A stretch of 16,350 nucleotides of DNA. Source: Bacillota bacterium. Its GTDB lineage: Bacteria > Bacillota > Clostridia > Lachnospirales > Lachnospiraceae. Under the pieces are notes generated by a model. That model worked only from the letters and a program-made list of their open reading frames with translations. It had not been told where the DNA came from and ran no database searches. Both the position numbers and the translations under genes were made by a program. The stretch lies in NCBI GenBank assembly GCA_023420935.1, contig JAEZUR010000052.1:1-16350 (forward strand). Reading direction: 5' to 3'. Position 1 is the stretch's first letter, and every line of letters begins with the position of its first letter. This document shows positions 6,634-14,202 of the stretch, one piece after another.

Positions 6634-7680
6634 TTATTTCGCTACAACAGCTTTACTTACAACATAATCTAATACTTTATCTCTCAACATATTATCTTTG
6701 ATTACATCTTCACCGTACTGTTCGATTAATTCGTCTGTAGATGTTAGATTATAATCTTTTACATATTGAGGTAATTGTTCTTCATATTCTTTATCAGTTA
6801 ATGTTATCTTTTCTTTTAATGAAATTGCCTGGAATACTAATTTATCGGCAACTGCTTGTTTACCATAAGTATTGATTTCTTCATTAAATTGTTCTTCTGT
6901 CATTCCAAAAGAATCTAACATATCTTTTAACGTAGCACCCATGCTTGTTGCATAGTCTTCATAAGATTTTTTAAACTGCGCAATCGCTTCGTCTAATTCT
7001 TCCTTAGGATAATCCTTAATTTTTGCATTTGCAATTACAGTTGACCAAATTGTATTTCTATCTGTTTCCACAGCTGCATCTTTGTTTTCAGTAGTTAATT
7101 CATCTTTTACAGCTTTCTTGTATTCATCAATTGTATCATAATCGGAAATTTCTTTTACATTTTCATCTGTTAATTCTGGAACTTTTTTTACTGTGATAGA
7201 ATTAATCTTCACTTCAAAAACAACAGGTTGTCCAGCTAAATCAGCCACTTGATATTCTTTCGGAAATGTAACGTCAATGTTTTTCTTTTCACCAATCTTA
7301 GCACCAATTAATTGATCTTCAAATCCATCAATAAATGTATCTGACCCAATGACTAACTCATATCCCTCATCAGTACCACCTTCAAAAGCTACGCCATCTT
7401 TCAAACCTTTGTAGTCAATATTAACAGTATCACCATCTTGAACCGCTCTATCTGTAATCTGTTCTGTTGTACTTTTCTCATCTAAATCACTTTGTATACG
7501 TGAATTAATATCTTCATCCGTAACTTCTGTAGATTCTGGTGTATATTCAATACCATTATATTCTCCTAATGTAACATACGTATCTACATCATACCCAAAA
7601 TCCGGTGTTTTCTTTCCACAACCCCCAGCAATGACTGCTAAACATAATACTCCCGCCAATAAAATACTTTTTTTCTTCAT
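6634..7680 (-). CDS. Trigger factor-like lipoprotein, FKBP-type peptidyl-prolyl isomerase
   Basis: Predicted membrane-anchored foldase outside the cytoplasmic membrane. The N-terminus has a lysine-rich start, a hydrophobic stretch and a lipobox-like AGGC with Cys21 as the likely lipidation site. An FKBP domain follows (about residues 83-165: GDTVNIDYKGLKDGVAFEGG, then DGFEDQLIGAKIGEKK and a VVFEVKINSI strand), as in trigger factor. The last 180 or so residues are helical and resemble the trigger factor C-terminal chaperone arms. The N-terminal ribosome-binding domain of true trigger factor is missing, replaced by the signal peptide. It therefore probably helps secreted proteins fold, in a PrsA-like role; that is inference. 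An AAAGGG ribosome site precedes the ATG. It is monocistronic: divergent from prs and ending at a strong terminator. Confidence 0.88.
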   Translation of the reverse strand: MKKKSILLAGVLCLAVIAGGCGKKTPDFGYDVDTYVTLGEYNGIEYTPESTEVTDEDINSRIQSDLDEKSTTEQITDRAVQDGDTVNIDYKGLKDGVAFEGGTDEGYELVIGSDTFIDGFEDQLIGAKIGEKKNIDVTFPKEYQVADLAGQPVVFEVKINSITVKKVPELTDENVKEISDYDTIDEYKKAVKDELTTENKDAAVETDRNTIWSTVIANAKIKDYPKEELDEAIAQFKKSYEDYATSMGATLKDMLDSFGMTEEQFNEEINTYGKQAVADKLVFQAISLKEKITLTDKEYEEQLPQYVKDYNLTSTDELIEQYGEDVIKDNMLRDKVLDYVVSKAVVAK

Positions 7681-7811
7681 TTTTAATCCCTTTCTTATCT
7701 TTCTATATGACTAATACTCTTTATATCACATTTTAGGCAAAAAAGATAGTCTGAATTTGGATTTCACAAAGATTTCATATATTTTTACTATATTTGATTA
7801 GAGCCTATACC

Positions 7812-7840
7812 TTGACGTAAAATAGCAAGTGTTATATATT
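7812..7840 (+). promoter_or_regulatory. Candidate sigma-A promoter for prs
   Basis: TTGACG (7812-7817), a 17-base spacer and TATATT (7835-7840) lie upstream of prs, giving a leader of about 65 bases. TTATATAT at 7832-7839 is echoed by the palindrome TTATATATAA at 7859-7868, a possible but unproven dyad around the start point. No purine-type riboswitch or other recognisable leader is seen. Confidence 0.55.
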
Positions 7841-7899
7841 TATTGGTAGAATAAACCGTTATATATAAATACTATAAATAAATAATATGGATACCTGAT

Positions 7900-7904
7900 G
7901 GAGG
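7900..7904 (+). promoter_or_regulatory. Ribosome-binding site that fixes the prs start
   Basis: GGAGG ends 8 bases before the ATG at 7913. An in-frame ATG at 7898 overlaps this site and has no ribosome site of its own, so it is not the likely start. Confidence 0.85.
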
Positions 7905-7912
7905 AAAGTACA

Positions 7913-9085
7913 ATGACAAAAAGACCTATAACAGAAACGATTCCCGTCGCACCTTTGAAAGTTTTAGCCATGAATAATTGCAAGGAACTAGGCGATAAAA
8001 TCAACAAATTGATTGTTGAGGCAAGACACGATCAAGTAAATATTGATAAAAAATCATTATCATTTCTTGGCTACGAAGCCGAAAGTTATCTAGTTGATTT
8101 CTCTTGTCCACGTTTTGGAAGTGGAGAAGCGAAAGCTATCATCAACGAATCCATTCGTGGCACGGATCTTTACATATTATGTGATGTGGTAAATCACAGT
8201 ATTCGTTTTAAAGCAAATGGGAAAATCAATTCCATGTCTCCAGATGATCATTTCCAAGACTTAAAGCGTGTCATTGCAGCTTGTAGTGGACAACCTCACC
8301 GAATTAATTTAATCATGCCTTTTCTTTACGAAAGCCGTCAGCATAGAAGGAATAAACTTGAATCTTTAGATTGTGCCATTGCACTTCAAGAATTAGTTGA
8401 GATGGGCGTTGATAATATTATCACGTTTGATGCTCATGACCCAAGAGTACAAAATGCAATTCCAATCCAAGGGTTTGATAACTTTTATACCACTTTTCAA
8501 TTTATTCGCACCTTGTTAGATGTGGAACCAGATATACAAATTAATAATGACAATTTGATGATTATCAGCCCGGATGAAGGCGGAACAAGCCGCTCCATCT
8601 ATTATGCCAACGTATTAGGTGTTGATATGGGTATGTTCTATAAACGAAGAGATTTTTCTACCATTGTAAATGGTAAAAACCCAATTGTTGCTCATGAATT
8701 CCTTGGAAATGATGTAACAGGTAAAGATGTATTTATCGTAGATGATATGATAGCTTCAGGAGAAAGTATTCTTGAAGTAGCTTCAGAACTAAAGAAAAGA
8801 AGAGCTCGTAAAGTATTTATAGCTGCCACCTTTGGTTTATTCACCGAGGGTCTCGAAAAGTTCGACCGATATTATGATAATAACATTATCGATCAGATCT
8901 TCACAACTAATTTAACTTACTGCTCTCCTGAATTATTGGATAAGCCATATTATACTAATGTGGATTTAAGCAAATACATAGCATTAATCATAGATACATT
9001 AAATAATGATACTTCGGTTAATGAAATACTAAATCCAACCACACGTATTCAAGAACTACTCGTTGAGCGAAAGAAACGCCGATAG
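7913..9085 (+). CDS. prs: Ribose-phosphate pyrophosphokinase (PRPP synthetase), long form
   Basis: Makes 5-phosphoribosyl 1-diphosphate from ribose 5-phosphate and ATP for purine, pyrimidine, histidine, tryptophan and NAD synthesis. With the start at 7913 it has 390 residues, clearly longer than the usual 310-320. Family landmarks are present but divergent: RFGSGEAKAIINESIRGTD in place of the classic RFSDGE motif, DAHDPRVQNAIPIQGFDN for the metal-binding His loop, IISPDEGG, and the PRPP loop FIVDDMIASGESILE. Extra sequence lies at the N-terminus and near the C-terminus. It is the only plus-strand gene here. It faces the lipoprotein gene across a 217-base promoter region and converges on pgeF, with the last 30 coding bases overlapping. 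Confidence 0.92.
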   Translation: MTKRPITETIPVAPLKVLAMNNCKELGDKINKLIVEARHDQVNIDKKSLSFLGYEAESYLVDFSCPRFGSGEAKAIINESIRGTDLYILCDVVNHSIRFKANGKINSMSPDDHFQDLKRVIAACSGQPHRINLIMPFLYESRQHRRNKLESLDCAIALQELVEMGVDNIITFDAHDPRVQNAIPIQGFDNFYTTFQFIRTLLDVEPDIQINNDNLMIISPDEGGTSRSIYYANVLGVDMGMFYKRRDFSTIVNGKNPIVAHEFLGNDVTGKDVFIVDDMIASGESILEVASELKKRRARKVFIAATFGLFTEGLEKFDRYYDNNIIDQIFTTNLTYCSPELLDKPYYTNVDLSKYIALIIDTLNNDTSVNEILNPTTRIQELLVERKKRR

Positions 9086-9916
9086 ATTCCCGCGTTTACC
9101 ATTGGTAAAACGATGAGAATATAATAATTCGTGATTACAGCATGTACATACATCGCTACAGTGGATCTGTTCTTCTGGAATGCCAGCCTCGTTTAATATT
9201 ATGTGATTGGCATTCCATAGATTTAACTGAAATTTTTCATTTTTCTTATCTTCTAAGATTAACGCAGCCTCTTCTTTTGAGAATGCACTTCGAAATTGAT
9301 CAGCAACATCTTGGCTTACTTCATAACAATCCTTACATATAGAAGGTCCAATCAGTGCAATTATATCATTAGGATTCGAGCCATACGTCTCCTCCATTGC
9401 TTTTACAGTAAAGGCTCCTATCTTGCCAACCGTTCCCCGCCATCCTGAATGAGTTAGACCAATTGCTTTTTGCTTGGTATCAATAAAATAAAGAGGAACA
9501 CAATCAGCATAGGAAGTAGCTAGCACTAAACCAGGAACATTGGTAATTAGGCCATCGATTCCAATTAATTTTTTATGTTCTAAATCATATCCTGCACGGT
9601 CTATTTCCGTCACAACATGAATCTTTGTATCATGAACCTGATCTGAAAATACAAGATTCTCTGTGCTTACCTGTAAGGCACCACATATTCTTCGATAATT
9701 TTCATATACACAATCTACTTGATCCCCCCTTGTAAAGCTTAAATTCATGGAAGACAAATGACCGCTACTTACACCGCCAAGCTTGGTAGAAAACCCATGC
9801 TTGATAAAATCTATTTGAGACAAACTTTGAAACGTAAGAAATGGAACTTCATCTCTTACGTTTAATATGGTTTCTCTATTCATATTGTTTGAATGGTATT
9901 GTATTTCTGGAATCAA
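9056..9916 (-). CDS. pgeF: PgeF/YfiH family purine nucleoside phosphorylase (laccase-domain protein)
   Basis: Member of the YfiH/YlmD family, once called polyphenol oxidase. Members act as zinc-dependent purine nucleoside phosphorylase/adenosine deaminase, and E. coli PgeF removes miscoded UDP-MurNAc-L-Ser from peptidoglycan synthesis. Zinc-ligand regions are visible as VHDTK (His), SYADCVPLYF (Cys) and GLTHSGWRGT (His). The C-terminal CTCCNHELLYSHR...GKRGN is also family-typical. Length (286) is slightly above normal. The start is a TTG supported by AAGGAG seven bases upstream; an internal ATG at residue 12 lacks such a site. It is the last gene of the long minus-strand run, and its 3' end overlaps the 3' end of prs by 30 bases. 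No terminator of its own was found. Confidence 0.93.
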   Translation of the reverse strand: MIPEIQYHSNNMNRETILNVRDEVPFLTFQSLSQIDFIKHGFSTKLGGVSSGHLSSMNLSFTRGDQVDCVYENYRRICGALQVSTENLVFSDQVHDTKIHVVTEIDRAGYDLEHKKLIGIDGLITNVPGLVLATSYADCVPLYFIDTKQKAIGLTHSGWRGTVGKIGAFTVKAMEETYGSNPNDIIALIGPSICKDCYEVSQDVADQFRSAFSKEEAALILEDKKNEKFQLNLWNANHIILNEAGIPEEQIHCSDVCTCCNHELLYSHRFTNGKRGNLSAFLSLNE

Positions 9917-9923
9917 TTCTGTT

Positions 9924-9929
9924 CTCCTT
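9924..9929 (-). promoter_or_regulatory. Ribosome-binding site supporting the TTG start of pgeF
   Basis: On the minus strand AAGGAG ends 7 bases before the TTG at 9914-9916, an ideal spacing that favours this unusual start codon over the ATG 33 bases further in. The site lies a few bases past the yraN stop codon. Confidence 0.75.
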
Positions 9930-9933
9930 ACAC

Positions 9934-10308
9934 TTATTCATTCGCCATAAAGGCATCTTTTATTAAACGGATATCCTCGTTTAAAATCACGACTACATCA
10001 AATCGGCAAGGAGTATCCTCTGGAATTCTCTTTTTATACATATAATATCTAGCTGTCTCTATTATTTGATGCATTTTATGATTGGTTATTGCATCCTCAG
10101 GAGCACCTTTTTCTAAAGAGGAACGATATTTAACTTCAACAAACACCAAATATCCTTGATCCTTGGCAATCATATCAATCTCTCCCGTTCTACAGAAGAA
10201 ATTTTTCTCACAGATATGATAACCATGTTCAACCAAAAATTGCTCCGCTTTTGCTTCTTGTTGGCTTCCTACTAGTCTGTTATTTTTATTCATCTGTCTC
10301 TTTTGCAT
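9934..10308 (-). CDS. yraN: YraN/UPF0102 family predicted nuclease-fold protein
   Basis: Small conserved protein of the UPF0102 family, related to Holliday-junction-resolvase-type nucleases. Its exact role is not established. The PD-(D/E)xK-type core is visible: GEIDMIAKDQGYLVFVEVKY, where Glu/Asp and the ExK residues form the putative active site, preceded by Gln-rich GSQQEAKAEQFLVEHGY. It has 124 residues, the usual size. The start is uncertain: GTG at 10311 and ATG at 10308 are adjacent, neither has a good ribosome site, and an ATG at 10293 is possible. The gene begins 4 bases after the stop of the FlhB-like gene, so coupled translation is likely. In many bacteria yraN neighbours rnhB, as it nearly does here. 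Confidence 0.93.
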   Translation of the reverse strand: MQKRQMNKNNRLVGSQQEAKAEQFLVEHGYHICEKNFFCRTGEIDMIAKDQGYLVFVEVKYRSSLEKGAPEDAITNHKMHQIIETARYYMYKKRIPEDTPCRFDVVVILNEDIRLIKDAFMANE

Positions 10309-10312
10309 CACT

Positions 10313-10600
10313 TTAAGAATCCATTCTGTCCGGTAGAACTTTACTTTTTATTCGATCCATATCATCTACAAAAACAAGGATTTCCGCCACCACTTCATAT
10401 AGTTCTGGAGGTATATACTCACCAATATCTAACTTTGAAAGTGTTCCAGCTAATTTCTCATCTTTATGAACAGGAACATTCGATTGGTTTGCAACATCTA
10501 TCATTTTATCTGCTAGATATCCTCGTCCTGATGCAATTATTTTAGGCGCATTATCATCCGGATGATACGATAAGGCCACTGCGGTCTTCTTTTTATCCAT
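10313..10600 (-). CDS. Orphan FlhB C-terminal-domain protein (YlqH-like)
   Basis: This 95-residue protein aligns with the cytoplasmic C-terminal domain of the flagellar export switch FlhB, starting about where that protein cleaves itself. The segments TAVALSYHPDDNAPKIIASGRG, then NVPVHKDEKLAGTLSKLDIGEYIPPELYEVVAEIL, follow the FlhB pattern. The membrane part and the self-cleaving NPTH motif are absent. B. subtilis YlqH, at the same place next to ylqG and rnhB, is the closest analogue by context. Its function is unknown; it may resemble proteins that can replace the cleaved FlhB fragment. A GGAGG site lies 7 bases before the ATG. It directly follows the FliK-like gene. Confidence 0.85.
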   Translation of the reverse strand: MDKKKTAVALSYHPDDNAPKIIASGRGYLADKMIDVANQSNVPVHKDEKLAGTLSKLDIGEYIPPELYEVVAEILVFVDDMDRIKSKVLPDRMDS

Positions 10601-10636
10601 TTGCTACCTCCAAGCTTTTCACCTTGTTACTGAGAA

Positions 10637-12040
10637 TTAAACTCTCATATCAAAAGAGTACTGTTTCACTACTGGTTTATTATCACCTTGCGCCAGAAAA
10701 TCTTCTATAAAATCTACATTTGCTTCCTCTTCCACAGTCACTTGACTATGTACCAAAAAACCCTTCTTAGACAAACTTTGGTTCAGCTCATCTAAGTGTG
10801 ATTCAATCAGCGAGAACACCTCTTGATTACTCATAACAAAACTTAGATTCAGATTGTTTTCTTGCAATTTTATAGATATGTTTGTTTGACCAAGATGTTC
10901 CATATCCAAATGTAATAATAGATGGATACCATCCTTCCGTTTGGCACTAGATCTTCTGTTTGTATACACATATAAATCACTGTGGGTTACTTGCTTACCA
11001 AGTTGTAGTGGTAATTGGGCATAGATGAAATTATCATTCAGGTTTTTCATAAAGTTTATATTGTCTTGCATATTTTTTACGGTGCTTGTAACATGCTCCA
11101 ATTTACTACTTTGACTTTGTATATTTTCTGCGAAAAGTTGCAATTGACTTTCCATCCTATTATATTGGGATTGGATTTCATCTGCATTTAATTGTTCTGG
11201 ACGAAGTGACCATTGTTCTATTAATTCATCTTTGATTGCAGTTTTAAATTCACTTCCCTGTAATACTTGTTTCAATTCCACTTTCGATAATTCAGGATTG
11301 TTCAATTGTTTTAATACTTGCTCTATTATTGGATGATTGGTACTATTGTTAAAAATCTCTCCAAGAAACGAACTAGCCTTTGTAGCCCCCATGTGTTCGA
11401 ATACAGATTCAATCGTTTCTGGTAGCATGGTGGCCAATTGTTTGATATCATTGGTTAATTGATGCTCATAATCCTTATAATGCTGGAATTGAGTGATATG
11501 TTCAGGTGTAATATCAATCTTATATTTAGCCATAGTTATTAATGTTTCGATTGAAGTCTCTGGAAACTTTAAAGACAAGGCAATCAATCCATGGATTGAA
11601 TTTTTATCCACAGGCATATTATTTTTAAGAAGTAGCCCTACAATATCTATATTTTTATCTGTAGCAGGTAATTCTGCCAAGTCTAAGGCTTTGTATAACG
11701 CTTGTTCTTCCACTGTAATTGGTTGTTTTTGATAAGGACTAATAATTAATTTGTTATTTGTATTTTCTTTTACAACCAATTGAAGCACTTCACCGATACA
11801 AAAGTTAACAGCACCATCAAACTTTGCTTGAATGGTTTGTTGATCAAGTGCAATGGAAACAAACCCATTTCTAATATCTGTTATCTGACCTGTAAAAACC
11901 TGACCAGGTTTCAGATTAATCAGACTAGAATTAACGGCCGGATTCTGTGTAGTTGTTCCCACACCAACTTGGTTCCCAGAATTAAGTCCCAATGTATGAT
12001 CAAATCTACCTGTATTCAACTGTGTGTAGTTTGTATTCAT
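10637..12040 (-). CDS. FliK C-terminal-like (YlqG-like) protein, orphan
   Basis: Uncharacterised protein of 467 residues. The N-terminal region (about 40-95: LKPGQVFTGQITDIRNGFVSI) looks like a small beta-barrel. The middle is helical, with a probable coiled coil (MESQLQLFAENIQSQSSKLE). The C-terminal part (about 360-440: IHLLLHLDMEHLGQTNISIK, then FVMSNQEVFSLIESHLDELNQSLSKKGF) resembles the hook-length control domain of FliK. Position between rnhB and the FlhB-like gene matches B. subtilis ylqG. FliK and FlhB C-domains work together in flagellar substrate switching, so the orphan pair probably interacts; that is inference. No other flagellar gene is in the window. It starts 10 bases after rnhB. 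Confidence 0.8.
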   Translation of the reverse strand: MNTNYTQLNTGRFDHTLGLNSGNQVGVGTTTQNPAVNSSLINLKPGQVFTGQITDIRNGFVSIALDQQTIQAKFDGAVNFCIGEVLQLVVKENTNNKLIISPYQKQPITVEEQALYKALDLAELPATDKNIDIVGLLLKNNMPVDKNSIHGLIALSLKFPETSIETLITMAKYKIDITPEHITQFQHYKDYEHQLTNDIKQLATMLPETIESVFEHMGATKASSFLGEIFNNSTNHPIIEQVLKQLNNPELSKVELKQVLQGSEFKTAIKDELIEQWSLRPEQLNADEIQSQYNRMESQLQLFAENIQSQSSKLEHVTSTVKNMQDNINFMKNLNDNFIYAQLPLQLGKQVTHSDLYVYTNRRSSAKRKDGIHLLLHLDMEHLGQTNISIKLQENNLNLSFVMSNQEVFSLIESHLDELNQSLSKKGFLVHSQVTVEEEANVDFIEDFLAQGDNKPVVKQYSFDMRV

Positions 12041-12050
12041 TCACATCATC

Positions 12051-12812
12051 CTATACAAAATTCTTGATAAAACTGGCTCTATGAATGGCGCATGGGCCAA
12101 TGTTCTTTAATTGTTCTATATGTATTGAAGATCCATATCCTTTATTACGATCAAACCCATAATCCGGATATAACTTATGAAATTCCTGCATCAATCGATC
12201 TCTGGTTACTTTTGCGATAATACTAGCTGCAGCAATGGATATACTTTTTGCATCTCCTTTGATAATACCCACTTGTTTGATCGCTACTTCAGGGATATGT
12301 ACGGCATCATTTAGTAATATATCTGGTTGAACAGATAATTTACTAATGGCAATTCGCATCGCTTCAAAGGTTGCTTGCAAAATATTTCTTTCATCAATGA
12401 CTGCTGGTGATACAATTCCAATTCCTACAGCGATTGCTTTCTCCATAATTTCATCGTAAAGCTTTTCACGCATTTTCTCACTTACTTGTTTGGAATCATT
12501 TAAGTATAAAATATCACAGTCTTTCGGTAAAATAACTGCTCCAGCAACGACTGGCCCTGCAAGAGGTCCACGTCCCACTTCATCAATACCGCAGATATAA
12601 TTATATTCCTGATATTTATACTCAAACTCTTTCATTTTTTCAGTTCGTTCTAATTCCGCTAGATACTTCATTTTTTCTTTTTCGTATTTTTCAATAAGTT
12701 TTTTAACACTAGCGCGTTCATCCAAGCGATATAGATCTAATAAATGATCTATATCAGTTTTATCGGCAGATGCCAATCTTCTCTTAATATCCTCTACTTT
12801 TAATTCTGACAT
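12051..12812 (-). CDS. rnhB: Ribonuclease HII
   Basis: Endonuclease that cuts the RNA strand of RNA-DNA hybrids and removes single ribonucleotides misincorporated into DNA. The signature GIDEVGRGPLAGPVVAGAV places the catalytic Asp77 and Glu78. The later acidic residues lie in LNDSKQ and in AAASIIAKVTRDRLM. The C-terminal GYGSSIHIEQLKNIGPCAIHR is also typical. Length (253) matches Gram-positive RnhB with its helical, charged N-terminal extension of about 70 residues. A GAGAGGAT ribosome site precedes the ATG. It lies 48 bases downstream of a signal peptidase gene with no terminator between them. Confidence 0.98.
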   Translation of the reverse strand: MSELKVEDIKRRLASADKTDIDHLLDLYRLDERASVKKLIEKYEKEKMKYLAELERTEKMKEFEYKYQEYNYICGIDEVGRGPLAGPVVAGAVILPKDCDILYLNDSKQVSEKMREKLYDEIMEKAIAVGIGIVSPAVIDERNILQATFEAMRIAISKLSVQPDILLNDAVHIPEVAIKQVGIIKGDAKSISIAAASIIAKVTRDRLMQEFHKLYPDYGFDRNKGYGSSIHIEQLKNIGPCAIHRASFIKNFV

Positions 12813-12860
12813 ATTTTATCCTCTCAATCGAACAAATCCCAAGCTAGCTATGTTTTATTT

Positions 12861-13571
12861 TTATTGGTGTGGTAGAATTCCAATGGAATCCAATGGGTAG
12901 ATTCTACACCATGCACGGCCTATAATTTCATCTTTCTGTATTAATCCCACATCAGAATAACGGCTATCATGGCTATTGTTGCGATTATCACCTAATACAA
13001 AATATTCATCAGCTCCAAGGACAATCGGATCCATTTGATTCATCCCAGAAGCCATTGCTTCCTTACCATAATCTTCGTATAGTAGCTCACCATTAATATA
13101 AATATCACCATCAACGATTTCGACCAAATCCTTTGGCATACCAATGATTCGCTTAATGTAATAATCCTTATGAAATGGAAAAACAATAATATCAAATCTC
13201 TTCGGTTCCTGAAAACGATAGGATAACTTATCAATAATGAGGTAATCACCATTATGTAAAGTATCTTCCATGGACATACCTTCCACCATGGTGTGTTGAC
13301 CAATATAATGAGTAATAAATTGGGAAACAACAAAAGCAATGGCAATACAGATTAAGATATGAAATCCTTCTCTCACAATAACGCCAAACAGAATTGTTCT
13401 TGATTTATTTCGTTCAACTCTACCAGTAAATGTTGGATATGTTTCATAAATAGTCTGATTTGTTTGTTTTTGTGTTTTATAGTTGAGTTGATTATTACTA
13501 TCCTTTTCATAATATCGTTTAATATCACGACAAAAGGCAAGACTATCTTCTATTTCTTCTTCGTTATACAT
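12861..13571 (-). CDS. lepB: Signal peptidase I, copy 1 (long cytoplasmic N-terminus)
   Basis: Membrane serine protease that removes signal peptides from exported proteins. One membrane segment (about 70-90) follows an unusually long, charged, cytoplasmic N-terminus of about 65 residues that is absent from copies 2 and 3. The nucleophile is Ser100 in EGMSMEDTL and the general base is Lys140 in YYIKRIIGMP. The box E motif LGDNRNNSHDSR is intact, so it should be active. Gram-positive type, single-span. It starts 30 bases after copy 2. A GGGAG ribosome site lies 11 bases before the ATG, somewhat long. Confidence 0.97.
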   Translation of the reverse strand: MYNEEEIEDSLAFCRDIKRYYEKDSNNQLNYKTQKQTNQTIYETYPTFTGRVERNKSRTILFGVIVREGFHILICIAIAFVVSQFITHYIGQHTMVEGMSMEDTLHNGDYLIIDKLSYRFQEPKRFDIIVFPFHKDYYIKRIIGMPKDLVEIVDGDIYINGELLYEDYGKEAMASGMNQMDPIVLGADEYFVLGDNRNNSHDSRYSDVGLIQKDEIIGRAWCRIYPLDSIGILPHQ

Positions 13572-13601
13572 ACGAATCTTTACTCCCTAAAAGTAAATGG
13601 A

Positions 13602-14174
13602 TTATTGATGTTTTAAAATACCAACCCGCTTAAACGGCCAGACTCTTAACCATGCCCTACCAATAATAGAATCCTTTTTTATGATTCCAACATCAGGATC
13701 TCTACTATCAGAACTATGATTTCGATTATCTCCTAATACAAAATATTCGTCGTCACCTAATATAATAGCCTCTTTGGCAATTCCTTCTGTATTTAAAAAC
13801 ATAGGTTCTTTACCATAATCTTCATCAAGCAGCTTGTCATTTATGTATATTTCATTGCTAACAAGTTGAATTTTTTCACCTGGAAGGCCAATGATACGTT
13901 TAATATAATATATTTCCTTGTCTCCTTCATAGGGAAATACAATAATATCATATCTGGTTGGAGCATTAAATTGATATGTGATTTTATCTACAATTAGATT
14001 ATCACCATGATAAAGGGTAGGTTCCATGGATTTGCCGCTTACTTGGGTTCTCTGTCCTATAAAATGTACTACCAAAAAAGATAGAAAAACGACTACTAAA
14101 AAATAAAGTATCATAGTTAATACATCCTTCAGGAACGTATCTTTCACTTCTTCTGTTTCGACATTTTCTTCCAT
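13602..14174 (-). CDS. lepB: Signal peptidase I, copy 2
   Basis: Second signal peptidase I, 190 residues, close to the size of Bacillus SipS/SipT. A short acidic N-terminus precedes one membrane helix (about 18-39). The nucleophile is Ser49 in SGKSMEPTL and the base is Lys92 in YYIKRIIGLPGE. LGDNRNHSSDSRD is the box E motif. It resembles copy 1 in the C-terminal half (IGRAW, then a DxIGIL or KRVGIL ending), suggesting a tandem duplication. It lies 28 bases after rbgA. The ribosome site is AGGTGG within a G-rich stretch. Confidence 0.97.
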   Translation of the reverse strand: MEENVETEEVKDTFLKDVLTMILYFLVVVFLSFLVVHFIGQRTQVSGKSMEPTLYHGDNLIVDKITYQFNAPTRYDIIVFPYEGDKEIYYIKRIIGLPGEKIQLVSNEIYINDKLLDEDYGKEPMFLNTEGIAKEAIILGDDEYFVLGDNRNHSSDSRDPDVGIIKKDSIIGRAWLRVWPFKRVGILKHQ

Positions 14175-14202
14175 TTAACCACCTGCCCCCCTGAATACCT
14201 TG

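Noticed and set aside
7681..7800. Promoter for the lipoprotein gene
   Set aside because: A TATAAA is present on the minus strand near 7721-7726, but no acceptable -35 lies at proper spacing, so no position is called.
7898..7912. Upstream ATG as the start of prs
   Set aside because: It overlaps the GGAGG that serves the ATG at 7913 and has no ribosome site of its own.
9093..9112. Palindrome CGTTTACC/GGTAAAACG just after prs as a terminator
   Set aside because: The stem is short with no following U run, and it falls in the conserved RFTNGKRG coding motif of pgeF.
13040..13345. Alternative minus-strand frame inside signal peptidase copy 1
   Set aside because: It lies fully inside a well-supported gene with catalytic motifs in the other frame; the hydrophobic translation is a shadow.
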